From assembly GCF_900100925.1 (NCBI RefSeq), contig NZ_FNKO01000002.1:992001-1056000 (forward strand): a DNA stretch of 64,000 nt, given 5' to 3'. Within the stretch, counting starts at the first letter, position 1. Each line of letters opens with the position of its first letter. Made by a program: the position numbers and the translations under genes. This stretch comes from Actinopolyspora saharensis. Its GTDB lineage: Bacteria; Actinomycetota; Actinomycetes; Mycobacteriales; Pseudonocardiaceae. A model generated the notes under the pieces. It searched no databases and was not told where the DNA came from. It worked only from the letters and a program-made list of their open reading frames with translations. Positions 25,621-36,125 of the stretch are shown here, piece by piece.

Positions 25621-26541
25621 TCAGGCGAAGACGATGGTGTTGTTCTCGGTGCGGATCACGCGGTCCTCGCTGTGCCAGCGCACCGCGCGCGACAGCACGG
25701 TGCGCTCCACGTCGGCCCCCCGACGTCGGATGTCGGAGACGGTGTCGGCGTGGGTGACCCGCACGACGTCCTGCTCGATGATCGGGCCCTCGTCGAGATC
25801 CTCGGTCACGTAGTGCGCGGTGGCTCCGACGAGCTTGACCCCGCGCTCCTTGGCCTTGGCGTAGGGCGCGGCCCCGATGAAGGCGGGCAGGAACGAGTGA
25901 TGGATGTTGATCACCGGTACCCCGAGCTCGGACAGGAACTCGCCGGACAGGATCCGCATGTAGCGGGCCAGCACCACGAAGTCCACATTGCCCCGCAGCA
26001 GCCGCAGGTGCTCGGCCTCGGCGGCCGGTTTGCCCAGCTCACCCGTTGGCACGTGCACGAACGGGATGCCGAAGGCGCGCACTTCCTCCGCGGTGTCGGT
26101 GTGGTTGGACACGACCATCGAGATGGTCACCGGCAGCTGGCCCCTCCGGTGCCGCCACAGCAGGTCGAGCAGGCAGTGGTCCTCCTTGGAGGCGAAGATC
26201 GCGACCCGCTTGGGCACCGACATGTCGCGCAGCGTGAATCCGAGGTTGAACCCCTTGCCCAGCTCGGTCTCCAGGTCCCGCTCGATCGTGGGGAGCACGG
26301 CCTTGAGGTCGTCGAGACTGAACACCGTGCGCTGGTAGAACGCCCCGCCCTGCGGGTCGTCGGAGTACTGGTCCAGCGAGACGATGTTCGCACCGTGCCC
26401 GCTCAGCACCGCGCTGACCGCGGAGACGATGCCGGTGCGGTCCTCGCCCTGCACGATCAGCGAGGCGTGGTTCTCCCACAACGCGCGGTTCTGGGGCGAG
26501 GCGGACGAGTCCGTCCGCGACGTCGCCGATTCTGTCGTCAA
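25621..26541 (-). CDS. purU: Formyltetrahydrofolate deformylase
   Basis: The protein hydrolyses 10-formyl-THF to formate and THF. It has an N-terminal ACT domain (about residues 25-110, ASLIVQGEDRTGIVSAVSAV) and a formyltransferase-fold catalytic domain. The catalytic Asn/His/Asp set is seen in INIHHSFLPAF and TAHYVTEDLDEGPII. The TTG at 26541 is chosen because GGAAGG lies 5 bp upstream and it begins just after the metF-like stop. An ATG at 26598 would overlap that gene by 56 bp. With the metF-like gene and the truncated LigM-like gene it looks like the remainder of a THF-dependent O-demethylation operon. Confidence 0.9.
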   Translation of the reverse strand: MTTESATSRTDSSASPQNRALWENHASLIVQGEDRTGIVSAVSAVLSGHGANIVSLDQYSDDPQGGAFYQRTVFSLDDLKAVLPTIERDLETELGKGFNLGFTLRDMSVPKRVAIFASKEDHCLLDLLWRHRRGQLPVTISMVVSNHTDTAEEVRAFGIPFVHVPTGELGKPAAEAEHLRLLRGNVDFVVLARYMRILSGEFLSELGVPVINIHHSFLPAFIGAAPYAKAKERGVKLVGATAHYVTEDLDEGPIIEQDVVRVTHADTVSDIRRRGADVERTVLSRAVRWHSEDRVIRTENNTIVFA

Positions 26542-26542
26542 G

Positions 26543-27412
26543 TCAGCCTTCCTTCCGCCGGAACTCGGTGACCCAGTCCGAGGTGGCCTTGAGTCCACCG
26601 AAGGTGTAGAAGTGCAGTTTGAGCTCGCCGTGACGCTGCGCGTCGTAGTTCCGGGCCAGGTCGTGCAGGAACCGGTCGGGGCCCGCAGTTCCCATCAGAT
26701 TGGTCAGCGACAGCCCGTACTTCTTGGCGATGCCCGCGCTCGTGCCGACGCCGAACCGCGCGCCGTAGCGCAGCAGCCGCCGGATACCCGCGGGTCCCGG
26801 CACACCGACCCGGATCGGTAAGTCGATTCCACGCTGCCGAACGGCCTCCGCCCAACTCAGCACCGGGTCGACGTCGAACCCGAACTGGGTGATGATGCCA
26901 CCGACCAGCCCGCGCTGCCGGATCGTCCCGGACTTGTCCTCCAGCGCCGACCACAGCGCAGCGTCACTGATGAGCGGGTGCCCCTCGGGGTAGCCGCCGA
27001 TGCCGACGCACCGCACGCCGTACTGCTCCAGCAGACCGGAGCGGACGACCTCGAGGGAGTCCTCGTACGGCCCTCGGGGGCTCGCCGGGTCACCGCCCAC
27101 GACGAAGACCTCGTCACAGGAGCCGGCCTCCCGGATCGCGGCCAAGTACTCCTCCAGCTCCGCCCGCGATTCCAGTTGACGCGCGGAGATGTGCGGAACG
27201 GGCACGAATCCCGCGTCCCGGACGGCGCGCACGGCGCGCAGCCGCTGCTGCTGCTGTTCGTTGGCCAGGAAGGTCACGTTTATCCGACTGCCGCGCGGCA
27301 GGCTCTCCCGCGCACCGGTCAGACCGTCGATGTCCTTGCCCGTCATCTCGAACGAGACGTCCTCCAGGAGTCCGGCGAGCACGTGGGAGGGCGCGCTGGG
27401 GGCGGAACTCAT
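26543..27412 (-). CDS. Methylenetetrahydrofolate reductase family protein
   Basis: The 289-residue TIM-barrel protein resembles MetF: FEMTGKDIDGL, FVPVPHISARQLESRAELEE, VFVVGGDPASPRGPY and GGIITQFGFDVDPVLSW, where the Gln and Phe line the flavin/folate site. It interconverts methyl- and methylene-THF. The divergent sequence and its position with purU and a LigM remnant suggest a catabolic role, oxidising methyl-THF from aromatic methyl ethers, rather than methionine synthesis. That role is inferred. Confidence 0.85.
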   Translation of the reverse strand: MSSAPSAPSHVLAGLLEDVSFEMTGKDIDGLTGARESLPRGSRINVTFLANEQQQQRLRAVRAVRDAGFVPVPHISARQLESRAELEEYLAAIREAGSCDEVFVVGGDPASPRGPYEDSLEVVRSGLLEQYGVRCVGIGGYPEGHPLISDAALWSALEDKSGTIRQRGLVGGIITQFGFDVDPVLSWAEAVRQRGIDLPIRVGVPGPAGIRRLLRYGARFGVGTSAGIAKKYGLSLTNLMGTAGPDRFLHDLARNYDAQRHGELKLHFYTFGGLKATSDWVTEFRRKEG

Positions 27413-27565
27413 GCATTCTCCTCGGAAACGATGTGTGTGGGGCTCTCGGGGCCTTCCGGGAACACCTGCGCGAAGGCCTCTCCGGACCCCGGCGAGCGAA
27501 GCTCCCCGAGAGCGCGTTCGGCCGAGCCGACGCCCGCGGACGCGGAAGTCGCGAGGGACCGGTGC

Positions 27566-28010
27566 TCAGGCGTTGCCGCGGTCCAGCGTTCGGGCGTACT
27601 CGTCGTACGGGGCGGGAGCGACCGTGGCGCGGATGCGCGGGAGCCCGAGATCGGCCTCGGGATCGGTACCCGGCCCCGGGTGATCGCCCCACACCACGCT
27701 CACCTCGGTGCCCGGCTCGGCGAACCGGTTGTCGACCAGCGCCAGCGACAGCACGGTTCCCGCCGGGTCGAGCGAGGCGGAGTGGCAGGTGATGCCGACC
27801 AAGCCGTCGCGGGCCTCCACGCGCTGCCGAGCGTAGCTGAGGGCGAATTCCGGCTCGGTGCCCATCGCGGCCCGGGCGTCGGCGGGGTCGCAGACGAGCG
27901 TGACCTTGGTGCGCGAAACGGTGTCCTTCGCGCGCAGCAGGGCGTCCCTGCCGATGAAGTCGTGGTCGAACGAGATGATCCTGCCGTAGCCGAGTTCGTA
28001 CGGCGAGCTG
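27566..28010 (-). pseudogene. C-terminal fragment of a LigM/GcvT-type O-demethylase
   Basis: About 148 residues survive, from PYELGYGRIISFDHDFIGRD to the stop. These match the C-terminal half of THF-dependent aromatic O-demethylases of the aminomethyltransferase family (LigM/DesA): the DHDFIGR block, GITCHSASLDPAGTVLSLAL, and PGTEVSVVWGD. Full-length relatives have about 450-470 residues. The whole folate-binding N-terminal part is missing. Upstream, the sequence switches directly to the 3' end of a LacI-type gene on the other strand, so no start codon or promoter of its own remains. Confidence 0.72.
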
Positions 28011-28145
28011 GTCACGCCCGCCCTCACGACCGTCCACATCGATGCCGAATCGCACGGGCGCATGACGGCGCGCACCGTGCTGGACCTGGACACCGCCGGG
28101 CTCGACGCTACCCCCGGACGGGTGATCGTCCGCGAATCGACCTGA
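28005..28145 (+). pseudogene. C-terminal fragment of a LacI-family regulator
   Basis: On the plus strand, a frame ending in a TGA at 28143-28145 encodes LVTPALTTVHIDAESHGRMT and finishes with GRVIVREST. This is the typical C-terminus of LacI-family sugar-type regulators (LTTV, a Gly-Arg, then the closing V.REST). Only about 45 residues remain of an expected 330-350. The DNA-binding part is gone. It abuts the LigM-like fragment head to head. Confidence 0.65.
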
Positions 28146-28266
28146 CGCCGGTCGTTCCCCCGCCGCACAGCGGTGTCCCCGCTCCGGTGGCCCTCCGGTG
28201 CTGGAAGCCCCGCAGCGGCCCCGAGACGCGTCTCGCACACCCGTGGGCCGCCCGCCCCCGGTCTGG

Positions 28267-28272
28267 CAGGCT
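28267..28272 (+). promoter_or_regulatory. Putative -10 box of a leaderless small gene
   Basis: CAGGCT ends 7 nt before the ATG at 28280, without a ribosome-binding site. Confidence 0.35.
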
Positions 28273-28279
28273 GATCGGT

Positions 28280-28534
28280 ATGACTGGGCCAGAACACTTC
28301 AAGACCGCGCAGCGCCTGCTCACCGAAGCGACGGAGCAGAACGACCCGGAAAGCGAACGTACCTGCGTGGCGCGCGCTCAAGTGCACGCCACTCTCGCGC
28401 AGGCCGCCGCGACAGCGCAGGCGGGCGGGCCGATCTTCAACGAGGACGGCGAGTTCGTGATCGGCGGGATGACCGAACCGCAGGAGGCCGCCTGGAAAAC
28501 CGTGCTCGATCCGGACGAGGGCGAAGCGGAGTAA
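28280..28534 (+). CDS. Conserved small hypothetical protein
   Basis: The 84-residue acidic protein (MTGPEHFKTAQRLLTEATEQ...) is predicted mostly helical, with a heptad-like AQVHATLAQAAATAQ stretch that could pack as a helical hairpin. Its codon use matches neighbouring genes. I recognise this general type of short actinobacterial protein but know no function. It stands between the LacI remnant and the MoxR gene and is transcribed against both of its larger neighbours. Confidence 0.65.
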   Translation: MTGPEHFKTAQRLLTEATEQNDPESERTCVARAQVHATLAQAAATAQAGGPIFNEDGEFVIGGMTEPQEAAWKTVLDPDEGEAE

Positions 28535-28638
28535 CCCCAGCACCGGACGCACCGACGTTCGCCACTTCCCCTCCGCAGGTGCTCGCGTGGTCGCTCCGGC
28601 GCCCCGCTCCGGGGCGACCCCGACTCGGGGTCTCCCGT

Positions 28639-29538
28639 TCAGGTGCCGAACCCCAGCACCCCTTCGGAGGCGCGCACCCGCTGGGCGTCCTCGCGGTACT
28701 TCAGCACCGTTCCCAGGGTGTGCGCCGCGGTCGCTGTGTCCAGCTCCGTCCTGCCGAGCGCGAGCAGCGCACTCGCCCAGTCGATGGACTCGGCGACCCC
28801 CGGTGGTTTGAGCAGCTCCATGGAGCGCATCCGGCGCACCGCCTCGGCCACCTGCTCGGCCAGCCGCTCCTCCAGGCCGGGAACCCGGCTGCGCAGGATG
28901 GCCACTTCGCGCCGCAGGTCCGGGTGCTCCAGCCAGTGGTAGAGGCACCGGCGCTTCAGCGCGTCGTGCACCTCGCGGGTGCGGTTGGAGGTCAGCAGCA
29001 CGAGCGGGGGACGTCGCGCCCGGACGGTCCCGAACTCGGGGATGCTCACGGTGTAGTCGGACAGCACCTCCAGCAGGAAGGCCTCGAACTCGTCGTCGGC
29101 GCGGTCGATCTCGTCGACCAGCAGCACGCAGGGGGCCTGCCACAGCGCCCGCAGCAGCGGGCGGGCCAGCAGGAAGCGGGAGGTGTAGAGCTCGGCCTCC
29201 GCGCGATCGGTGTCGACGCCCCCCTCCGCCGTGGCCTCCAGCGTCCGCAGGTGCAGCAGCTGCCGCGGGAAGTCCCACTCGTAGAGCGCCTGGGCGGCGT
29301 CCATCCCCTCGTGGCACTGCAGCCTGATCAGCTCGACTCCGTAGGCGTTGGACAGGGCGTGCGCGAGCGCCGTCTTGCCGGTTCCCGGCTCCCCCTCGCA
29401 CAGCAGCGGCCGTCCCATGCTGGCGGCGAGGAAGGCCGCAGTGGCTATGCCCTCGTCCGGAAGGTAGCCGGTGTCCCGCAACGCGGTGGAGACGTCGGCG
29501 GGGGAGTCCGGCGCGGCGGAGCTGCGATCGTCGAACAT
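28639..29538 (-). CDS. MoxR-type AAA ATPase (CoxD-like)
   Basis: The 299-residue AAA+ ATPase has Walker A GEPGTGKT, Walker B VLLVDEIDRAD and sensor 1 VLLTSNRTRE. MoxR ATPases pair with VWA proteins as maturation chaperones. Here the likely partner is the CoxE-like protein at 24366-25478, and the client the molybdenum hydroxylase encoded upstream. In cox clusters the two genes are usually adjacent. In this window purU, the metF-like gene and the LigM/LacI scar lie between them. Confidence 0.9.
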   Translation of the reverse strand: MFDDRSSAAPDSPADVSTALRDTGYLPDEGIATAAFLAASMGRPLLCEGEPGTGKTALAHALSNAYGVELIRLQCHEGMDAAQALYEWDFPRQLLHLRTLEATAEGGVDTDRAEAELYTSRFLLARPLLRALWQAPCVLLVDEIDRADDEFEAFLLEVLSDYTVSIPEFGTVRARRPPLVLLTSNRTREVHDALKRRCLYHWLEHPDLRREVAILRSRVPGLEERLAEQVAEAVRRMRSMELLKPPGVAESIDWASALLALGRTELDTATAAHTLGTVLKYREDAQRVRASEGVLGFGT

Positions 29539-29544
29539 GCCGCG

Positions 29545-29550
29545 AGCGTA
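29545..29550 (-). promoter_or_regulatory. Putative -10 box of the leaderless MoxR gene
   Basis: TACGCT on the minus strand ends 6 nt before the ATG at 29538. Confidence 0.45.
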
Positions 29551-29771
29551 TGTGACGGATCACGTTCCGCGCTGCCCAACGGGGCCCCGCGAGCCGGTCG
29601 CGCCGGGAGGGCCCGGTGAACACCTCGGCGCGCACGCCCCGTCACCACCGAATCCCGCTCGGCCCAGCCGTCCTGTCGAGGCCGCGGGCCGCACCGAATC
29701 CCGCCCGTTCCCGCCGAAGGACCGGGCGCCATACTTACGCGGGTAAGGACCACGTACGGCCGAGGTGGATC

Positions 29772-30329
29772 TTGAACCGGTTCAGCGGATTCCCCGCCCA
29801 TGTCGAGAAGTACCTCGGCAGGATTCGCGGCGCGGACAGCCAGGAGACCGATTCGCGGGAACGGGGGTATCACCTCGTCTACTGCGACCCACCGCACGGC
29901 GCGCACATCTCGGTGCTCACCAACGGCCTGCGCTCGCACGCGGCCGGCGCACCACTGCCGCACGAGCTGGTCTGCACGCTGCACAGTGGACAGGAGCTGC
30001 ACGCGCGGCACCTGACCGGCGTCATCGCAGAGCTGCTGGAGGAGTCGAACAGCCGCGTCGGCCCCGGCGCACTGATCATGAACGACAGGGCGCTGCTCCC
30101 GGAAACCGAGATCAGCGGGGCCCTGGCCGCTCCCCACCCCTACCTCGGCGAGGACTTCGACATCCTCCGCGACGAAACCGGGGAGGCCGTGCTGCGCATC
30201 ATCACCCTGCTTCCGATATCGCGGGGCGAGGCGCAACTCGTGGCGCGCTACGGCAGCGACGTGCTCTACGACCGGTGGGAGCAGCACGACAGCGACCTGC
30301 TCGACGCCTTTCGCCCCTCCGTGGCCTGA
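29772..30329 (+). CDS. Suppressor-of-fused-like (SUFU) domain protein B
   Basis: The 185-residue soluble protein is paralogous to the one at 13309-13905. Alignable blocks are GYHLVYCDPPHGAHISVLTN, HELVCTLHSGQ and LRIITLLPISRGEAQLVARY. It also ends in PSVA. The TTG at 29772 is chosen because GAGGTGGA lies just upstream and homology with protein A begins there; the open frame extends further without similarity. No toxin or secretion gene is adjacent, and the function is unknown. Confidence 0.65.
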   Translation: MNRFSGFPAHVEKYLGRIRGADSQETDSRERGYHLVYCDPPHGAHISVLTNGLRSHAAGAPLPHELVCTLHSGQELHARHLTGVIAELLEESNSRVGPGALIMNDRALLPETEISGALAAPHPYLGEDFDILRDETGEAVLRIITLLPISRGEAQLVARYGSDVLYDRWEQHDSDLLDAFRPSVA

Positions 30330-30464
30330 CCGGGCGCGGTTCTCCGCACGCGGGACGCGGCGCGCCCGGAGCCGCCGGCCCCGAGCCGGAGGTGGCCGAA
30401 CTCCGGGTAGCCCGGGGGTTGTCCCCCGAGGCGGGCGCGGGGGTTCGCGCCGTTCCATGGAGCC

Positions 30465-30719
30465 ATGACGCACCAGAACGAGAACAGCGAGCACACCGCC
30501 GCCACAGGCGACCTCAGCCCCCACACCGCCACGAAGTACCGCAGGTTCCGCCGCTCCCGCGACGAACGCATGATCGCCGGGGTGTGCGGCGGACTGGCGG
30601 AACTGTTCGACGTGGACGCCGCGATCGTCCGCATCGTTCTGGTCGCCGCGACGTTGCTCGGCTTCGGGGTCGGCCTCCTGCTCTACCTCGCCTGCTGGAT
30701 CGTAGTTCCCGAGCGGTGA
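30465..30719 (+). CDS. PspC domain membrane protein
   Basis: The 84-residue protein has a polar N-terminus, then the PspC core RRSRDERMIAGVCGGLAELF with one long membrane helix (about 55-80). PspC-domain proteins sense or counter envelope stress. No PspA gene is adjacent, so a phage-shock-type pathway is not shown. The gene converges with the GH84 gene. Confidence 0.88.
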   Translation: MTHQNENSEHTAATGDLSPHTATKYRRFRRSRDERMIAGVCGGLAELFDVDAAIVRIVLVAATLLGFGVGLLLYLACWIVVPER

Positions 30720-30741
30720 CCACGACCGCGCGGAGCGGAGC

Positions 30742-32808
30742 TCAGCGCATGTCCGGGGCCTGCCGGATGAACTCGTCGAGCACCCCCTCGGCGACGCGCA
30801 CCCGCCCCTGGGGACGCGTCTCACCGGGCACGGTGCGTATCGACTCGGCGCGGTCGGCGAGCTCGGCCGCCTGATCGAAGCGGTCCGCGGCGGTCCGCGA
30901 ATCACCGTCCGCCCGCGCGGAGAAGCCGTCCAGGGTGGTCAACAAGGCCTCGCCCCAGGCATCGGTGGCGCGCAACCACGGTCGCACGTCCGAGACGAAG
31001 TCCTGCGGCGCGTTCTCCTCGATCCGCTCCGGCGCGTCCGCGATCGACCGGGCGTAACCGCGCAGGTCGGCCACGGCCTGCTGTCCGTCCGCTCCGTCCG
31101 AGTTCCAGGCCTTCCGGAATTCCTCCAGCCTGTCCCGCAGCTCGGGGGCCGCACTCAGCCACGGCTCACCGCTCGGCAGGGGAGCCATGCGGTTCAGGTC
31201 GAAGAACACCATCAGCGAGTCGACGGTGGCACCGTCGGCCTCGAAGCCGCTCACCTCGTCGGTGAACCGGTCCCCCGCGAGGTACTCAGCCGCCTGGCGC
31301 CACGCGCGCTCGGCGTCGAAACCCGTGCTGTTCCACGCGAAGGCGGCGGCCGAGATCTCGACGACCTTGCTCGCGGCGGCCTGGTTCATCGGGTTGATGA
31401 TCAGCCCGTCGAGCTGCTTCGTCAGCCCCTTCTCCCGCTTCGCGTACGGACCGAGCATGATTCGACCCTCGGTGGCGTCGAAATCGTTCACCGGGTAGTT
31501 GTCCCACAGCAACGGTTCCCGGCCCCACACCTCGGTCGCCGCCGCGGCGTCGGAGACCGAGACGCCCTCCGGGATCACCCCGTCACCGGTCCACATCACC
31601 TCGACCGAGGAGGACAGCTCCTCCCGCAGCGCGGTCTTGTAGGGCGTCCGCTCCGCGTCCGAGTACTCGGTGGGCACGGTCTGCAGCGGCTGGGTCCCCG
31701 GATGGGTCTCGACGAACTCGCTCTCGAGCCCGTTGAGCAGCTCGGCCTGGGCGCGACCCGCCGCTGCCGGTGAGGGTTCCCCGTAGCGGTCCCGGTCGGC
31801 GGAGCAGTTCCACTCGGTGTAGGAGATGTCGTCGAACGGCACCGCGAAACTGCGCACGCCGATGTCGTACATCGCCTGCAACTTGGCGATCAGCGCCTGC
31901 CGGTCCTGCTCGTCGCTGAAGCAGATCGACTGCCCCGGCGACACGGCGAAGACGAACTTCACGTGGTGCGCGGCCGCCTGCTCCACGAGTTCGCGAAGTC
32001 GCTCGAACCGGTCGGTCGGATAGGGTTCCCGCCACTTCGCACGGTGGTAGGGATCGTCCTTCGGGGCGTAGACGTAGGTGTTGAGCTTCATGGAGCCGTA
32101 GAAGGCCAGCTGGTCCATCCGCTCCGCGTGGGTCCACGGGCTTCCGTAGAACCCCTCGATCGTCCCGCGCGTGGGCACGTCCGGCTCGTCCAGGATGCTC
32201 ACCCCGGCGATATGCCCGCCGGAAGTGATCTGCCGCAGCGTCTGCACCGCGTAGTAGGCGCCGGCCGCGTCGACCCCGCCGAGCACCACCGCGGGGTCCT
32301 GCCCGCTGTGCACCGTGATCGCGTAGCTCTCCCCGGCCAGCTTCTCGTCCTCGTCCTCGTCGTTGCGGTCCGGGAAGTCCAGCCCCGAGTGCTGGAGCTC
32401 CTTCCGGATCATCGGGGCCCAGCGGCTCCCGAGGCGCACCTTCAGGGTCGATCCGTCGACGGGATCGCCGGGCTGGCGCACCACCACGTCGGTGGCGCCG
32501 GCCTCGGTCAGCACGCGCACCGCGAGATCACGGGTCTGCGGATCGACCATCGGGTCGACGACGAGCTCCACCTTGCCCTCGACCTGCACGTCCTCGCCCT
32601 CGGAACGCAGCTGGCTCGGCTTCGGAACCACCTCGGGCAACCCGTTGTCGGTCTGCTCGCCGGCCCGGGACTGCCGCGCGGGCTCGGTGGTCCCCTCCGA
32701 GTCGGAGGAGGTCGTACCGTCCGTACAGCCCACCGCGAGGAGCGCCAGCACGCACGACAACGCCACCAGCAGCACCGGGCGGCGGGCGGTTCGCCGGAAA
32801 CGGCCCAC
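30742..32808 (-). CDS. GH84 beta-N-acetylglucosaminidase lipoprotein
   Basis: The 688-residue exported enzyme has a lipoprotein signal with lipobox LLAVGC (Cys near 28) and a Ser/Thr-rich spacer. An N-terminal GH20b-like domain (about 55-180) precedes the GH84 barrel beginning TRGTIEGFYGSPWTHAERMD. The catalytic Asp pair is in PFDDISYT near 325. C-terminal helices follow. The enzyme releases N-acetylglucosamine, probably from glycans or glycoproteins outside the cell, by substrate-assisted catalysis. Bacterial relatives include NagJ/OGA-like enzymes. The palindrome TCACTGAAGTGA lies about 60 bp upstream (32867-32878). Confidence 0.9.
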   Translation of the reverse strand: MGRFRRTARRPVLLVALSCVLALLAVGCTDGTTSSDSEGTTEPARQSRAGEQTDNGLPEVVPKPSQLRSEGEDVQVEGKVELVVDPMVDPQTRDLAVRVLTEAGATDVVVRQPGDPVDGSTLKVRLGSRWAPMIRKELQHSGLDFPDRNDEDEDEKLAGESYAITVHSGQDPAVVLGGVDAAGAYYAVQTLRQITSGGHIAGVSILDEPDVPTRGTIEGFYGSPWTHAERMDQLAFYGSMKLNTYVYAPKDDPYHRAKWREPYPTDRFERLRELVEQAAAHHVKFVFAVSPGQSICFSDEQDRQALIAKLQAMYDIGVRSFAVPFDDISYTEWNCSADRDRYGEPSPAAAGRAQAELLNGLESEFVETHPGTQPLQTVPTEYSDAERTPYKTALREELSSSVEVMWTGDGVIPEGVSVSDAAAATEVWGREPLLWDNYPVNDFDATEGRIMLGPYAKREKGLTKQLDGLIINPMNQAAASKVVEISAAAFAWNSTGFDAERAWRQAAEYLAGDRFTDEVSGFEADGATVDSLMVFFDLNRMAPLPSGEPWLSAAPELRDRLEEFRKAWNSDGADGQQAVADLRGYARSIADAPERIEENAPQDFVSDVRPWLRATDAWGEALLTTLDGFSARADGDSRTAADRFDQAAELADRAESIRTVPGETRPQGRVRVAEGVLDEFIRQAPDMR

Positions 32809-32866
32809 GGCGCCTCCTCGAGTTCGTCAACCGAAGCAGGTCGGTTGTTCGCGTTCGCAAGTGGCC

Positions 32867-32878
32867 TCACTGAAGTGA
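32867..32878. promoter_or_regulatory. 12-bp palindrome upstream of the GH84 gene
   Basis: TCACTGAAGTGA (5+5 with a 2-nt centre) lies in the 5' region of the GH84 gene and could be an operator. It is short, so chance is possible. Confidence 0.25.
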
Positions 32879-32958
32879 ATCATGAGGGCGGGGACGGGTT
32901 CGAATCACCCGACCCGTTCAGGGGACGGATCCCACAGTCGTCCGGAAATCGGGGAGGT

Positions 32959-33975
32959 TCAGCGGACGAGCTCGACGAGACCGGCGGAAAGCCCCGCTCG
33001 CAGCCGCGCGCGCAGCTCCTCCTCATCGGAGATGTCGAGTGTCTGCTCCCCGCTCGCGGGGGATCCGGAGGCGTCCTCGCAACTGACGAAGAACCGCCCG
33101 CGGCCGCTCTCGCCTGCGGGTTCCAGCCGGGCGTGCACACTCCCGCAGGGGGTGGTGATTCGGGCCTCGCCCCGGCCCAGCAGCTCGATCACGGCGTTGT
33201 CGACCTCCGCGACCAGCCACTCGGGAAGGGTCCGTAGCGGTATCTCGTCCTGCGGATCCGTCGGAAAGGCCTCCAGCCGCCGGTCGGCCAGCACCCGCTC
33301 CACCAGGAAGCGAGAACCGGCCAGATAGGTCTCCCCGAGGTCGATCTCGGTGGCCACGCACCAGGACCGGTCGGCGGGCCACCACAGGTTCGCGGTCTGC
33401 CCGTGCTCCGGCACGAAGGCCGACACCGCTTCCACCGGGCCAGTGTAGAGCAGGTGGTCGCGCTCCGGCAGCCGCACCCGCGGTCCCGAGCGGACCCACG
33501 CGGGCACCGGGTCGGGCGGCCGGGCTCCCGGGAGAACGGACCCGTCGTCGGTGATGTGATAAGCCGCGATGTCGTCCCAGCCGTGGCCGTCCCACAGGCA
33601 GAACCAGCAGTCCTGCGGGTCGGTGGTGCTCTCCCGGAGGATCTCGGCCAGCACGGCCGCGTCCCCGCGCGGCAGCGTCCCCTCAGCGGGTCCCTCCCCG
33701 TTCCAGGGCATCGGTTCCTCCGGCAGGTCCCGCGGCAGGGCGATCTCGGGGAAGCTCGCCCGGTCGTGCAGCTCGATCCCGCTCCACGCCGCCACTTCGG
33801 ACCAGCGCACAGTCCTGCCCTCCGGGGAGAGCACCGGGTGCGGCAGGCGCGCGTAGCTCTCGAAACCGGAGGGGATCACCGAGAGCACCCGCGGGTCGGT
33901 CAGCTCGCCCATCGCCGGGGCGAGCCACGCGGCGCGCTCCGTGTCGGTGCTCCACTCGAACGTCGGCCGGTCCAC
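32959..33975 (-). CDS. Hypothetical protein
   Basis: The 338-residue protein is acidic and soluble, without a signal peptide or membrane helix. Tryptophan- and proline-rich stretches (CWFCLWDGHGWDDI, NLWWPADRSWCVATEIDLGE) suggest a compact globular domain of the general type seen in actinobacterial hypothetical proteins. I do not recognise a catalytic motif. GTG at 33975 is chosen because AGAGGAGA lies just upstream; an ATG at 34065 would add 30 unlike residues. It lies downstream of groEL, beyond a strong terminator. Confidence 0.75.
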   Translation of the reverse strand: MDRPTFEWSTDTERAAWLAPAMGELTDPRVLSVIPSGFESYARLPHPVLSPEGRTVRWSEVAAWSGIELHDRASFPEIALPRDLPEEPMPWNGEGPAEGTLPRGDAAVLAEILRESTTDPQDCWFCLWDGHGWDDIAAYHITDDGSVLPGARPPDPVPAWVRSGPRVRLPERDHLLYTGPVEAVSAFVPEHGQTANLWWPADRSWCVATEIDLGETYLAGSRFLVERVLADRRLEAFPTDPQDEIPLRTLPEWLVAEVDNAVIELLGRGEARITTPCGSVHARLEPAGESGRGRFFVSCEDASGSPASGEQTLDISDEEELRARLRAGLSAGLVELVR

Positions 33976-34093
33976 ACGCTCTCCTCTGGTGAGTCGTGGC
34001 GTAAGTCCGCGCAGCAGGATAGGGGCCTCGCGTGAGTCGGCGCAGCGGGAGCACCGGAGGTGCACCTCGAGCAGCGGGGGATCGACTCATACG

Positions 34094-34131
34094 CGAAAGG
34101 GCCGCTCCCCGGGCGGGGAACGGCCCTTTCG
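34094..34131. terminator. Strong hairpin terminator after groEL
   Basis: CGAAAGGGCCG (34094-34104) pairs with CGGCCCTTTCG (34121-34131). Inside it TCCCC pairs with GGGGA around a 4-nt loop. It lies 77 nt downstream of the groEL stop and ends in TTTCG on either strand. Confidence 0.85.
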
Positions 34132-34207
34132 TCCAGCGTGCTCGTTCACGCCTCGGCACGAGTGCCGGGACGGACGGTGGCAGCGCCGATGTTCGTCCCG
34201 GAGGACG

Positions 34208-36077
<1,870 letters not shown>

Positions 36078-36125
36078 GCCGCCGGGCGGAAGGAGACGCG
36101 GAACAGCCACCGCGAGCCGCCACGC

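Noticed and set aside
32890..32912. tRNA T-arm-like sequence GGGTTCGAATCACCC
   Set aside because: The stem-loop register is off by one from a real T arm, and no D arm, anticodon arm or acceptor stem can be drawn around it on either strand.
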